Assembly (NCBI RefSeq): GCF_000621725.1
Contig: NZ_JHXM01000008.1
Coordinates: 107,087-171,086 of the forward strand
Length of the DNA: 64,000 nt
Origin: Xylanibacter brevis ATCC 19188
GTDB taxonomy: Bacteria > Bacteroidota > Bacteroidia > Bacteroidales > Bacteroidaceae
Direction of reading: 5' to 3'
Numbering within the stretch: the stretch's first letter is position 1; every line of letters begins with the position of its first letter. A program made the position numbers and the translations under genes. Shown here in pieces: positions 8,214-17,862 of this stretch. The notes beneath the pieces were generated by a model. The model worked only from the letters and a program-made list of their open reading frames with translations, was not told the origin of the DNA and ran no database searches.

Positions 8214-9533
8214 CTAATCAATTATATCGCATCCCATATAAGGTACGAGTGCAGCAGGAATCTTGATGCCGTTTTCGGTCTGATTGTTCTCAAGCAATGC
8301 AGCTACGATGCGTGGCAGAGCCAAGGCCGAGCCGTTCAGCGTGTGACAGAGTTCGGTCTTCTTTGTCTCGCTGTTGCGATAACGGCACTTCAAGCGGTTG
8401 GCCTGATAGGTGTCGAAGTTGGAAACTGACGATACCTCGAGCCAGCGGCCCTGAGCCTCAGAGTAAACCTCGAAGTCGTAGCAGATAGACGATGTGAACG
8501 ACTGGTCGCCACCGCAGAGCAACAAGATACGATAGGGCAGTTCCAATTTCTGGAGCAGACCCTCTACATGAGCCAGCATCTCTTTGTGGCTCTCCTTTGA
8601 GTGCTCGGGCTTGTCGATGCGTACAATCTCAATCTTAGAGAACTCGTGCAGACGGTTCAAACCGCGAACGTCCTTACCATAAGAACCTGCCTCGCGACGG
8701 AAACACTCGGTGTATGCGCAGTTCTTGATAGGCAGATCTTTCTCGTCGAGAATCACGTCGCGGTAGATGTTTGTGACGGGTACCTCGGCAGTGGGGATGA
8801 GATAGAAGTCGTCAACTTCACAGTGGTACATCTGGCCTTCTTTGTCGGGCAGCTGTCCTGTGCCGTAGCCAGAAGCTGCATTTACTACTGTAGGAGGCAT
8901 AATCTCGGTGTAACCACTCTTGCGAGCCTCATCGAGGAAGAAATTGATGAGTGCACGCTGCAGACGAGCACCTTTGCCGATGTAAACGGGGAAGCCGGCA
9001 CCTGTAATTTTTACACCCAAATCGAAGTCGATGAGGTTGTATTTCTTAGCCAGTTCCCAGTGGGGCAGGGGATTGGCGATGCCCAGCGATGGGTTGACGT
9101 CCCAGTTGCCAACAGTGTCGTTGGCAGTGCACTCCTTGAGGTTGCTCTTTACCACGCGGTTGTCCTCGGCAGCAGCACCCTCAGGTACTTCATCGTAAGG
9201 TATGTTAGGAATCTGGCAAAGCAGGCGAGTCATCTCTTCCTGAGCCTGATTCATAGTTTCTTCCAGTTGCTTATTGGTTTCTTTCATCTTAGAAACCTGC
9301 TCTTTGATGGTATCAGCTTCAGCTTTCTTGCCTTCCTTCATCAATCCACCAATCTGTGCAGCCATCTTTTTTGCTTCCGACAGATTCTTGTCGAGCTCCT
9401 GTTGGGCCTCGCGACGCTGCTTGTCAACAGCCAGAACCTGATCGATAGCTTCTTTGGCTCCCTTGAAATGTTTTTTCTCCAAACCGCGAATCACGCGCTC
9501 GGTTTCCTCAGTAATGAGTTTCAGTGTAAGCAT
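8214..9533 (-). CDS. serS: Serine--tRNA ligase
   Basis: Class II synthetase charging tRNA-Ser. The 439-aa product starts with the long antiparallel coiled-coil arm (about 30-105, rich in Lys/Glu/Ala) that grips the tRNA long variable arm. Motif 2 (CFRREAGSYGKDVRGLNRLH) and motif 3 (NGSALALPRIVAALLENNQ) are intact. It follows ribE with a 7-base gap and is closed by a hairpin terminator, so ribE and serS probably form an operon. Confidence 0.97.
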   Translation of the reverse strand: MLTLKLITEETERVIRGLEKKHFKGAKEAIDQVLAVDKQRREAQQELDKNLSEAKKMAAQIGGLMKEGKKAEADTIKEQVSKMKETNKQLEETMNQAQEEMTRLLCQIPNIPYDEVPEGAAAEDNRVVKSNLKECTANDTVGNWDVNPSLGIANPLPHWELAKKYNLIDFDLGVKITGAGFPVYIGKGARLQRALINFFLDEARKSGYTEIMPPTVVNAASGYGTGQLPDKEGQMYHCEVDDFYLIPTAEVPVTNIYRDVILDEKDLPIKNCAYTECFRREAGSYGKDVRGLNRLHEFSKIEIVRIDKPEHSKESHKEMLAHVEGLLQKLELPYRILLLCGGDQSFTSSICYDFEVYSEAQGRWLEVSSVSNFDTYQANRLKCRYRNSETKKTELCHTLNGSALALPRIVAALLENNQTENGIKIPAALVPYMGCDIID

Positions 9534-9540
9534 AATTATT

Positions 9541-10149
9541 TTATTTTTGTTTTAGTTCATTGAGACGGGCAATATACTTACCCAAAATATCAAATTCAAG
9601 ATTGACAACGCTGCCTATCTTAATATCCTGGAAATTGGTATGTTCCAATGTGTAAGGAATGATTGCCACCTGGAATGAATGTGACGTAGGATTGCAAACC
9701 GTCAGCGAAACACCGTTGACTGTTACCGAACCCTTATCTACTGTAAAATAGCCATGAAGGGCCATTTCGCGGTTTTCAGGATAGTCGAATGTGAAATAGG
9801 TAGAACCATCAGCATCTTCCATGTTGATGCAAGTGGCCGTTTGGTCCACGTGTCCCTGAACGATATGACCGTCAAGTCGGCCATTCATAATCATTGAACG
9901 TTCTACGTTTACCTTGTCACCCACCTTCAGCAATCCCAAGTTGGTGCGATCGAGGGTCTCTTTCATGGCAGTAACCACATAGTTGTTGCCATCAATTTTT
10001 ACTACCGTCAGACATACGCCATTATGAGCTACACTTTGGTCGATGCTCAACTCGTTAGTAAAAGAACAAGTGAGTGTGAAATCAATATTTTCCCTGTCGT
10101 GTTCAATGGCTACGACAGTGGCGAATTCTTCGATAATTCCTGAGAACAT
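9541..10149 (-). CDS. ribE: Riboflavin synthase, alpha-type
   Basis: Dismutation of two 6,7-dimethyl-8-ribityllumazines to riboflavin and a pyrimidinedione, last step of riboflavin synthesis. The 202-aa product begins MFSGIIEE, the standard start, and has two lumazine-binding repeats (about 1-95 and 96-190) with the paired NGVCLTV and NGVSLTV motifs and GHIVQGHVDQT. Upstream of serS in a probable operon. No FMN riboswitch motif is visible upstream. Confidence 0.96.
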   Translation of the reverse strand: MFSGIIEEFATVVAIEHDRENIDFTLTCSFTNELSIDQSVAHNGVCLTVVKIDGNNYVVTAMKETLDRTNLGLLKVGDKVNVERSMIMNGRLDGHIVQGHVDQTATCINMEDADGSTYFTFDYPENREMALHGYFTVDKGSVTVNGVSLTVCNPTSHSFQVAIIPYTLEHTNFQDIKIGSVVNLEFDILGKYIARLNELKQK

Positions 10150-10154
10150 ATTGC

Positions 10155-10349
10155 TTATTGTCCTTTCTTAAAAATAAAAATGGGGCCGTAAGGGTGATGT
10201 GATGAAAACTCCTTTGTTAAAAGATAAGGGCGCTCTCCGTCTTTGTAATCCATCGGCATTTCGAAAAAAGCTTGGTTAATGGCCCGCCATTGACAAGAGA
10301 AGACATCCCGAGTTTCAATGTTATTTGATGAGTATCCCGATCGAACCAA
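10155..10349 (-). pseudogene. Short orphan reading frame, possibly a gene remnant
   Basis: An open frame of 64 codons (stop 5 bases before the ribE start) without an ATG: the only plausible starts are TTG at 10349 or unusual codons back to an in-frame stop near 10385. The translated C-terminal part (MPMDYKDGERPYLLTKEF, then SHHPYGPIFIFKKGQ) looks like real protein and not random translation, but I do not recognise a family. It could be the 3' end of a decayed gene, a small protein with a TTG start, or a translated leader of ribE-serS, since the -7 box at 10378-10385 lies just upstream. Confidence 0.35.
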
Positions 10350-10377
10350 TACGGCCCCGATGTCTTGTTTCTGGCTG

Positions 10378-10385
10378 CAAAGTTA
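10378..10385 (-). promoter_or_regulatory. Bacteroidetes -7 box upstream of ribE-serS
   Basis: TAACTTTG on the minus strand; the first clear promoter upstream of the orphan frame, ribE and serS. Confidence 0.5.
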
Positions 10386-10428
10386 CTAAATAATTTAGAA
10401 ATAGTGTACCTTTTCTAAAAAAAATATG

Positions 10429-10436
10429 TACCTTTG
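10429..10436 (+). promoter_or_regulatory. Bacteroidetes -7 box for the GH2 gene
   Basis: TACCTTTG, 36 bases before the ATG at 10473. Confidence 0.65.
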
Positions 10437-10472
10437 TCTTCGAAATAAATAACTGACTACTTAAAATAAACA

Positions 10473-12872
10473 ATGAGAAAACTTCTTTTCTGCGCAGCAG
10501 CTTTATTATTTACGTTATCATCTGTGGCACAACGTCGTATTTCATCCAGTCTTGATTTCGGTTGGCGCTTTATGTCGGGCGATGTTCCTGGTGCTTCTTC
10601 CGCCCAGTTTGATGATAGTCAATGGCGTATTATCAACGTCCCTCATGACTTTCAGATTGAACAGCCTTGGGTGGCACCTTCAGCAGATGAAAAGGCCGAT
10701 AACGACGATCCTGCAGCCAATATTAAGAGCCGACTATCGAGTCGCGGCTTCAAGGAGATGGGAACTGCCTGGTATCGCTATCATCTCACGCCTAATGACT
10801 CCTTGAAAAATCGCAGGATACTGCTCGATTTTGGCGGTATTATGTATGTTGGTGATGTTTTCTTAAATGGCGAGTATATAGGTGGAACGAACTATGGCTA
10901 TGTAGGATTTGAAATTGATATCACCAATAAACTGAAGTTTAATCAGGATAATGTGATTGCTGTTAAAGCCGATACACGCGATCCCTTCAGCTCGCGCTGG
11001 TACACGGGTGGCGGATTGTTCCGACAAGTGCGCCTGATTAGCACTGCAAAAGAGGCCTTTTTACAACGCAATCCTTTGCGAATCGTAACGCATGACAACC
11101 GCTTCTCCACCATCTATGCAGAGGTGGCAATGATGGGTAAGGAGAAGGTACTGCCGATTGATGTTGTTATAAAGGATCCTAAGGGCAACTGCGTGTACAG
11201 TGGTAAAACGGAAATTAAGCGTAATACACCCACACGTTTTGTAGAACAGAAAATAGCCGAAGTGGAGATTGCCAATGCAGAGTTGTGGGATTGCGAACAT
11301 CCTAATCTCTATACAGTAGAGGTCGTGTTGCACAATGCCAAGGGAGATGTGCTAGATTCTTATAGCGAACATTTCGGATTTCGTACTATCGAGATTACGC
11401 CCGAGCATGGTTTGAAACTAAATGGTAAGAAGGTTCTTCTAAAGGGTTATGCTAACCATCATTCACTAGGCGCTTTGGGCGCTGCCGCCTATCCTCGCGC
11501 CATAGAGAAGCGTATTCAACTGATGAAGAAATATGGTATCAATCATATTCGTACTTCTCACAATCCCTATAGTCGCGAGTTTATTGAACTTTGTGACAAG
11601 TATGGCATCTTGGTTGTAGATGAGCTCTATGACAAATGGACACGCCAGCATACAGGCGGTCGAGTGGCTTTCGAAGAGCTATGGCAGCATGATGTGCCGG
11701 AATGGGTGAAACGTGATCGCAACTCTCCCAGTGTAGTGCTGTGGAGCTTAGGCAATGAGCTTCAGCAAGATCCAAATCAGCCCTTTAATGATTTTGGTGT
11801 CACCATGTATCAACTGATGAAAACATTGGTGCTGCGCTACGATAGTACTCGTCTTGTGACTGTAGCTATGCATCCCCGCTATCGCAACTGGGCGACAGAT
11901 TCTCTACCTTGTGACCTGGCCATGAAGACCGACGTTCAGGCATATAATTATAGGTATATGTATTTCCCTGGTGACGGACGTCGTTTCCCATGGATGAAGT
12001 TCTATCAGAGCGAGGCATCCGTTTCGGCTATGGGACAGAACTATTTCGAGATGGATCGTGAGAAGGTCATCGGTTTGGCTTATTGGGGCGCTATCGATTA
12101 CTTAGGCGAGAGTCAGGGGTGGCCTGCCAAAGGATGGAGCCAGGGCGTTTTCGATTTGGAGCTGAATCCCAAACCCAAGGCTTACTACATGAAGAGTTTC
12201 TTCTGTCCTGACGAGCCTGTGGTTCATATCGGAGTGATAGAGAAAAAAGGTGATCAGATGTGGAATGGTGTGCAGACGGGTAATGATGGTTTGAGCGACC
12301 ACTGGAACCGTATTGCAGGACAACATCTTTCGCTGGTAACTTATACCAATGCCGATGAGGTAGAACTGCTTTTGAACGGCAAGAGTCTTGGCGTGAAGAA
12401 AAATGATGTAAAGAATGCCAAGATGCGTAACCAAATTCGTTGGAACGATATTGTTTATCAGCCTGGTAAGTTGGAAGCCATTGCCCGTACTAAAGGAAAA
12501 ATTGTTGCTCGACACCAGATAGAAACGACAAAAGCTCCTGTTAGACTAAAGGCTGAATCGGATAATAACAACTGGAAGGCCGATGGCATAGATCTGCAAC
12601 ATATTCGTATTACTGCTCTTGACGCAAAAGGTCGCCTCGTGCAGACAACAAATGAAGATGTGACTTTTACAGTAGATGGAAATGCGCAGATAGTAGGTGT
12701 TGTTAATGGTGACATCAACTCAGATGAACTACATGTTGACAATCATCGTCGTCTGTTCAATGGCTCTTGTACCGTTATACTTCGTTCAACTCGCGAGGCT
12801 GGTGTTATTACACTTAAAGCGCAGGCTGCAGGTATGAAACCTGTTGTGCTTAAGCTTTCAACAAAAGAGTGA
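10473..12872 (+). CDS. Secreted glycoside hydrolase family 2 enzyme (beta-galactosidase-like)
   Basis: Retaining exo-glycosidase of 799 aa, exported by a signal peptide (about 1-19, ending SSVAQ). Domain order: N-terminal jelly-roll sugar-binding domain (to about 210), immunoglobulin-like domain (about 215-325), catalytic TIM barrel (about 330-600), and C-terminal DUF4982/BIG-type sandwich domains. The barrel shows RTSHNPYSREFIELCDKYG and LWSLGNELQ with the predicted acid/base E429; a Glu in YQSEAS (E514) is the likely nucleophile. The gene stands alone, without SusC/SusD neighbours, so its substrate (beta-galactoside or another beta-linked sugar) is not indicated by context. Confidence 0.9.
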   Translation: MRKLLFCAAALLFTLSSVAQRRISSSLDFGWRFMSGDVPGASSAQFDDSQWRIINVPHDFQIEQPWVAPSADEKADNDDPAANIKSRLSSRGFKEMGTAWYRYHLTPNDSLKNRRILLDFGGIMYVGDVFLNGEYIGGTNYGYVGFEIDITNKLKFNQDNVIAVKADTRDPFSSRWYTGGGLFRQVRLISTAKEAFLQRNPLRIVTHDNRFSTIYAEVAMMGKEKVLPIDVVIKDPKGNCVYSGKTEIKRNTPTRFVEQKIAEVEIANAELWDCEHPNLYTVEVVLHNAKGDVLDSYSEHFGFRTIEITPEHGLKLNGKKVLLKGYANHHSLGALGAAAYPRAIEKRIQLMKKYGINHIRTSHNPYSREFIELCDKYGILVVDELYDKWTRQHTGGRVAFEELWQHDVPEWVKRDRNSPSVVLWSLGNELQQDPNQPFNDFGVTMYQLMKTLVLRYDSTRLVTVAMHPRYRNWATDSLPCDLAMKTDVQAYNYRYMYFPGDGRRFPWMKFYQSEASVSAMGQNYFEMDREKVIGLAYWGAIDYLGESQGWPAKGWSQGVFDLELNPKPKAYYMKSFFCPDEPVVHIGVIEKKGDQMWNGVQTGNDGLSDHWNRIAGQHLSLVTYTNADEVELLLNGKSLGVKKNDVKNAKMRNQIRWNDIVYQPGKLEAIARTKGKIVARHQIETTKAPVRLKAESDNNNWKADGIDLQHIRITALDAKGRLVQTTNEDVTFTVDGNAQIVGVVNGDINSDELHVDNHRRLFNGSCTVILRSTREAGVITLKAQAAGMKPVVLKLSTKE

Positions 12873-12995
12873 TTGGTCGTTGATTATTGACCATCGGCCA
12901 TCGGCCATTATCGCGTCCGTTCGGTTGCAAGTGAGCATAGGCGATTGGAATATTCTTGTCATTGCCAAGCGATGAAGTCGATGGGAACATTTAAT

Positions 12996-13193
12996 AGCAT
13001 TGGTTTTGCATTGCAAAAGCATTGTAATTGATGTTCAATAGTTATTGTTTAATCGCGTAAAACTGGCACTATTGGTTCGCTTCCAGACTCTAGAATTGCG
13101 TATTCCAGAGTCTGGAAGTTCTCGTTCTAGAGTCTGGATCTATTTGTTCTAGAGTCTAGAAATATGTTATCTAAAGTCTAGAGCTAAAGCAAG
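12996..13193. repeat. Tandem palindromes with exact 22-bp period (locus 1)
   Basis: The 416-bp gap between the convergent GH2 and cation-efflux genes holds no gene. From 13062 to 13183 there are six cores with centres at 13066, 13088, 13110, 13132, 13154 and 13176. The first is ACTGGCACT; the others are TTCYAGA-S-TCTRGAA odd palindromes, perfect at 13103-13117 and 13147-13161. Spacers between cores differ. Upstream, AGCATTG at 12996 and 13018 keeps the same 22-bp phase. The rest of the gap (12873-12995) holds only short CGGCCAT repeats. Confidence 0.8.
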
Positions 13194-13288
13194 AGTTCTT
13201 GTCTTGGTTTCAGAAGGCTCTTCTTTAAGCCTGCAAGACGGCTAGAATTGGGCGACTGTTCAGCTTAAATTGAAGGGGAATACAATCG

Positions 13289-14170
13289 TTATTTGGGTTC
13301 AACGTGCACCGCTATGTGAGTTTCTTGTCCATAGCGATTGCGTAGTAACTCTTCTACTTCCGAAGCTTTATCGTGAGCTTTGCGCAGAGGCATATCTCCA
13401 TCCATAAGAATATGAAACTCAATGGCATAGTGATTTCCTATGCGTCGCGTTCGCAAATCATGAGGAGAAGATACACCAGGAATAGATTCTGCCAGTTGTA
13501 TAATTTCGTTTTCTACGGAATCTGGAAGAGAATGCTCCATCAGGTCACCGATGCTATCACGTAACAACTCAATAGATATTTTCAAGATAAACGCGCCAAC
13601 GATGACAGAAGCCAGAGGATCTAATACCGTCCATTCTTGTCCTAAGTATATAGCTCCCCCGATACCGATGGCTGTTCCAATCGATGATAGAGCATCGCTG
13701 CGATGATGCCACGCATTGGCTTCTACTGCTTGTGATTGCAGTTTTCTTGCTTTTATCATGGAATATTGGTAAACGGCTTCCTTCAAAATGATAGAAATGA
13801 GTGCTGCCCAAAGCGCTAGCAGGCCAGGCGCTTTCAAGCACGCCCCATTGGTCCACGCTATAATCTTGGTAACACCACTATACATGATGCCAGCTGCCAC
13901 CATTAGCAAAGCAATTCCTATTATCGTCATCGCCAATGTCTCGTATTTACCGTGCCCATAATCATGCGACTTGTCTTGAGGTAGGCAGCTGATTCTGACG
14001 AAAATAAGAACGATGATATCGGTAAGAAAGTCGGATAGAGAATGTACAGCATCGGCTATCATAGCTGCACTATGTCCCAAGATGCCTGCTATAAACTTGA
14101 ATAGCAGTAGCAGAACATTGACAGCGCTTCCGATGAGTGTGACTCTATAGATTTCCTTACTTCTTTCCAT
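13289..14170 (-). CDS. Cation diffusion facilitator family transporter
   Basis: Inner-membrane divalent metal/H+ antiporter, 293 aa from the chosen ATG at 14170, which lies 5 bases beyond the uvrA stop; the longer frame from 14254 would overlap uvrA by 79 bases and add a non-conserved Cys/Arg-rich stretch. Six transmembrane segments are visible, with metal-site motifs DAVHSLSDFLTD in helix 2 and HHRSDALSS in helix 5, and a cytoplasmic C-terminal domain ending in HIAVHVEPK. Metal (Zn, Fe, Co or Mn) cannot be assigned. Probably co-transcribed with uvrA. Confidence 0.92.
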   Translation of the reverse strand: MERSKEIYRVTLIGSAVNVLLLLFKFIAGILGHSAAMIADAVHSLSDFLTDIIVLIFVRISCLPQDKSHDYGHGKYETLAMTIIGIALLMVAAGIMYSGVTKIIAWTNGACLKAPGLLALWAALISIILKEAVYQYSMIKARKLQSQAVEANAWHHRSDALSSIGTAIGIGGAIYLGQEWTVLDPLASVIVGAFILKISIELLRDSIGDLMEHSLPDSVENEIIQLAESIPGVSSPHDLRTRRIGNHYAIEFHILMDGDMPLRKAHDKASEVEELLRNRYGQETHIAVHVEPK

Positions 14171-14175
14171 ATGTC

Positions 14176-17013
14176 CTATTGCAACTCTTGTTTCAGGAAA
14201 ATAGGCGTAAAGCCTTTCTTGCTTTTGGCAACATCCTCGGGCGTACCCTCGCAAAGTAAAGTGCCGCCTTTACGTCCACCTTCTGGTCCCATATCAATAA
14301 TATAGTCGGCCTGTTTGATAACATCCAGGTTGTGCTCGATGATAACAACCGTATTACCACGATCCACCAATTTATGGATGACCTGCATCAGAATGCGTAT
14401 GTCTTCAAAATGAAGGCCGGTGGTCGGTTCGTCCAGGATGTAAAGCGTCTTTCCAGTGTCTTTCTTCGAAAGCTCTGTAGCCAGTTTTACGCGCTGACTC
14501 TCACCGCCAGAGAGGGTAGTGGAGGGCTGTCCAAGTTTGATGTAACCCAGTCCTACGTCCTGAATGGTCTTTATTTTACGAAGGATATCCGGCACATTCT
14601 CGAAGAACTCCACGGCTTGATTGATGGTCATATCCAGCACATCGGCAATCGATTTGCCTTTATAGCGAACTTCCAGCGTCTCACGATTATATCGTTTGCC
14701 ATGACATGCTTCGCATGGTACCTGGATATCAGGCAAGAAGTTCATTTCTATTGTCTTGTATCCATTTCCGCCACAGGTCTCGCATCGTCCGCCCTTGACG
14801 TTGAAAGAGAAGCGTCCAGGTTTGTAGCCACGAATCTTTGCTTCAGGCAGATTGACGAACAGAGAGCGAATATCAGAGAAAACGCCCGTATATGTGGCAG
14901 GGTTTGAACGAGGAGTACGTCCCAGTGGTGACTGATCAACATTTACCACCTTATCTATATTCTCTACGCCTTCAATTGATTCATATGGCATCGGTTTTTT
15001 GACAGAATGGTAGAAGTGCTGTGACAAGATGGGCTGAAGTGTCTCGTTGATAAGTGTTGATTTTCCAGAACCACTGACACCTGTCACTACGATGAGCTTT
15101 CCTAATGGGAAACTAACATCTACATGTTTAAGGTTGTTGCCAGTACATCCGCGAATAACAAGACTCTTACCAGAGCCTTTTCGCCTTTCAGTCGTGTCAC
15201 TACATTGAAGAATACCACTCAGATACTGAGCTGTAATGGTGTTGGTTTTCATCATCTCCTCGGGCGTACCTTGGAAGACCACTTCACCACCTTTTCTGCC
15301 AGCGCGCGGACCGATGTCTATCACATAGTCTGCTGCCAGCATCATGTCTTTATCGTGTTCTACCACAATGACCGTGTTTCCAAGGTCTCGCAGTTCCTTC
15401 AAAGAATTAATGAGGCGTTCGTTGTCGCGTTGATGTAAACCGATAGAAGGCTCGTCGAGAATATATAGTACGTTTACAAGCTGTGAGCCAATCTGTGTAG
15501 CCAGACGAATACGCTGACTCTCACCTCCCGACAGCGAAGCTGATTGACGATTCAAAGAGAGATAATCAAGACCTACATCCAGCAGGAAATCCAAGCGAGT
15601 ACGTATCTCTTTTAGTATCTCAGCTGCTATCTGCTTCTGCTGATTGTCCAAGTGCTTTTCAGCCTCATCCAGCCATTGGCGCAGTTCGCTGATGTCCATC
15701 GACGATAGTTCGCTGATGTTTTTATCCCATATTTTGTATGATAGTGCTTCGCGGTTCAGACGTTGGCCATGACATTCGGGACATTCACATTCAGCCATAA
15801 ATTGGTCGGCCCATTTCTGCGCACTCGACGAATCATCACTTTCCATGATGTCACGAAGATATTTGATGATACCATCGAAACGAACAAAGTAGTCGCTTGA
15901 TGTTTTGACCACGTCTTTGTCGATGCGTACATCTTCAAGCGAGCCATACAATATCTCGTTCATTGCCTCATCTGGAATATCCTTGATAGGTATTTTGATG
16001 TCGCAATCATATTTTTTGAGAATGGCGTCTATCTGCCAGAAAATCAATTGGTTCTTGTATTTTCCTAAAGGAATTATTCCACCGTCATGTATGCTTGCTT
16101 TCTTATCGGGAATAATCTTGTTCAGGTCTATCTCGTTAATTTTGCCTAACCCTTTGCATCGCGGACAAGCACCTTGTGGCGAGTTAAACGAGAAGTTGTT
16201 GGGAGCAGGGTCACTATATGAGATACCAGTAGTTGGACACATCAATCTTTTAGAGAAGTATTTCACTTCACCAGAATCTTTGTCGAGTATCATGATCAGG
16301 CCTTCTCCTTGCTTCATGGCTAAGGCAACCGATTTTCTTAGGCGTTCATCTGCACCACCTTCCGTTGGCGTCTTGGGAAGGGCCATCTTGTCAATGACTA
16401 CCTCGATGTCGTGGTTCTTGTAGCGATCAACCTTCATGCCAAGCTTTATCTCAACGAGTTCTCCATCAATACGCATGTTGAGATATCCCTTACGACGCAT
16501 AGCCTCGAAGAGTTCGCGATAATGGCCCTTTCTTGAACGGACTAGTGGTGCTAGGATAAAGATGCGTTTGCCAGCGTAATCGTTCAGAATCATCTCTTGC
16601 ACCTTCTCTTCAGTATATTTCACCATTGGTTCGCCCGTTTCGTAGCTATAGGCTTTGCCAGCACGAGCAAAAAGCAGACGCATATAGTCGTAGATCTCTG
16701 TGGTCGTACCTACTGTAGAACGAGGGTTCTTGTTAGTCGTCTTTTGTTCTATGCTTATTACAGGCGATAGGCCAGTAATCTTATCAACGTCAGGACGTTC
16801 CATTCCTCCCAAGAAGTTGCGAGCATAAGCAGAGAATGTCTCAATGTAACGTCGTTGTCCTTCTGCAAATATCGTGTCAAAGGCCAGTGAGGATTTGCCA
16901 GAACCCGATAGACCCGTAATAACGGTCAACGAATTGCGTGGTATCTCCACATCGATATTCTTCAGGTTGTGTACGCGTGCCCCGAATACTTGAATCTTAT
17001 TGTTTTGTTCCAT
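14176..17013 (-). CDS. uvrA: Excinuclease ABC subunit A
   Basis: Damage-recognition ATPase of nucleotide excision repair. 945 aa with two ABC modules: first Walker [10 protein letters not shown] (about 34-42) and second GVSGSGKST, two LSGGESQR signatures, and zinc-finger cysteine pairs ([15 protein letters not shown] with CEACHG). The DNA-binding insertion and both Walker B segments ([22 protein letters not shown]) are intact. Length is typical. Confidence 0.98.
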   Translation of the reverse strand: MEQNNKIQVFGARVHNLKNIDVEIPRNSLTVITGLSGSGKSSLAFDTIFAEGQRRYIETFSAYARNFLGGMERPDVDKITGLSPVISIEQKTTNKNPRSTVGTTTEIYDYMRLLFARAGKAYSYETGEPMVKYTEEKVQEMILNDYAGKRIFILAPLVRSRKGHYRELFEAMRRKGYLNMRIDGELVEIKLGMKVDRYKNHDIEVVIDKMALPKTPTEGGADERLRKSVALAMKQGEGLIMILDKDSGEVKYFSKRLMCPTTGISYSDPAPNNFSFNSPQGACPRCKGLGKINEIDLNKIIPDKKASIHDGGIIPLGKYKNQLIFWQIDAILKKYDCDIKIPIKDIPDEAMNEILYGSLEDVRIDKDVVKTSSDYFVRFDGIIKYLRDIMESDDSSSAQKWADQFMAECECPECHGQRLNREALSYKIWDKNISELSSMDISELRQWLDEAEKHLDNQQKQIAAEILKEIRTRLDFLLDVGLDYLSLNRQSASLSGGESQRIRLATQIGSQLVNVLYILDEPSIGLHQRDNERLINSLKELRDLGNTVIVVEHDKDMMLAADYVIDIGPRAGRKGGEVVFQGTPEEMMKTNTITAQYLSGILQCSDTTERRKGSGKSLVIRGCTGNNLKHVDVSFPLGKLIVVTGVSGSGKSTLINETLQPILSQHFYHSVKKPMPYESIEGVENIDKVVNVDQSPLGRTPRSNPATYTGVFSDIRSLFVNLPEAKIRGYKPGRFSFNVKGGRCETCGGNGYKTIEMNFLPDIQVPCEACHGKRYNRETLEVRYKGKSIADVLDMTINQAVEFFENVPDILRKIKTIQDVGLGYIKLGQPSTTLSGGESQRVKLATELSKKDTGKTLYILDEPTTGLHFEDIRILMQVIHKLVDRGNTVVIIEHNLDVIKQADYIIDMGPEGGRKGGTLLCEGTPEDVAKSKKGFTPIFLKQELQ

Positions 17014-17025
17014 AAAGTTTATTCC

Positions 17026-17724
17026 TTAGTGTGTCGATGACGAAGCCCCTCCTTCGGTAAATCCTCTCAGCAGGTTAATATCTTTGCGAAACTCATAAAT
17101 AGCACCATCGGCACCTTTCGCATTGACGTGGAGGAAGTAAACTCCGTCTTTCACAGGCTTCCCTTTGAATGTTCCGTCCCATTCGCCTGAAGGACTGTTC
17201 CATTCATATAACTTTTGTCCCCATCGGTTCAGAATGATAGCTTTGAACTTGACAATACTCTTGTATCCTTCTTTTGCTTTAAACGTGTCGTTGATTCCAT
17301 CTCCATTAGGCGAGAACGCATTGGGGAAATCCAGCTTGCTTTCAACAATCGTAATGACGATCTCTTTCTCTTCAAGTTCTGTCCCCTGATTGTCAAGCTT
17401 CGTCTTCAGTATCACACTATATGTTCCCGATTCACGGAAAGTATATTGTGTTTCTTCCTCGTATCTAACAAATAACTCTTCGTAGTTATTATTTGTCTTT
17501 TTTCTGAAATGCCATTCGTATGATGGGGTGTAGTTCTCCATTCCTGTAGGGTTAGCCCTGAATGTTACTTCGAGTGGCGCTTGCGCATTGGAAATGTTCG
17601 ATGATACTTGCGCATTTGTCTCATCATCGACATAATATGCCTGAGGATCAACATCCTGTGCAGTTGCCATCAGGGGTAAAAGCATTAGAGGTAACCAAAG
17701 GAAACTTATTAATCTATTTCTCAT
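17026..17724 (-). CDS. Secreted protein with PKD-like domain and T9SS type B sorting domain
   Basis: 232 aa from the ATG at 17724; an earlier Met at 17748 overlaps the -7 box and is less likely. Signal peptide MRNRLISFLWLPLML...ATAQ, then an Ig/PKD-like domain (about 40-135; YEWHFRKK, SGTYSVILK), then the gliding-motility C-terminal domain: PNAFSPNGDGINDTF, LNRWGQKLYEW, GEWDGTFKGKPVKDGVYF. This domain is the type B signal for export by the type IX secretion system, so the protein is likely surface-exposed. Function unknown. Confidence 0.88.
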   Translation of the reverse strand: MRNRLISFLWLPLMLLPLMATAQDVDPQAYYVDDETNAQVSSNISNAQAPLEVTFRANPTGMENYTPSYEWHFRKKTNNNYEELFVRYEEETQYTFRESGTYSVILKTKLDNQGTELEEKEIVITIVESKLDFPNAFSPNGDGINDTFKAKEGYKSIVKFKAIILNRWGQKLYEWNSPSGEWDGTFKGKPVKDGVYFLHVNAKGADGAIYEFRKDINLLRGFTEGGASSSTH

Positions 17725-17745
17725 CGTTTTTATTGTATTAACGTG

Positions 17746-17753
17746 CAAAGATA
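17746..17753 (-). promoter_or_regulatory. Bacteroidetes -7 box for the T9SS cargo gene
   Basis: TATCTTTG on the minus strand, 22 bases upstream of the ATG at 17724; supports that start. Confidence 0.6.
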
Positions 17754-17828
17754 CTAATTTATTGAAAATAAACCCTCCTTTGTTAGAACATTTTTTGCTT
17801 TGCTTGCAATCATTTCATATTTATTTCG

Positions 17829-17836
17829 TATTTTTG
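17829..17836 (+). promoter_or_regulatory. Bacteroidetes -7 box for the LysM/SBP gene
   Basis: TATTTTTG, 27 bases before the ATG at 17863; rules against the earlier start at 17800. Confidence 0.6.
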
Positions 17837-17862
17837 CACTCGAAAAAGCAGTTATAAAGATT

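Noticed and set aside
8601..9563. 320-codon plus-strand frame opposite serS
   Set aside because: Shadow of the highly codon-biased serS gene; no recognisable protein features.
10150..10380. FMN riboswitch upstream of ribE
   Set aside because: The conserved FMN-aptamer core segments are not present in this stretch.
14171..14254. Upstream start of the cation efflux gene overlapping uvrA
   Set aside because: The added residues are the uvrA 3' end in another frame and are not part of the CDF family.
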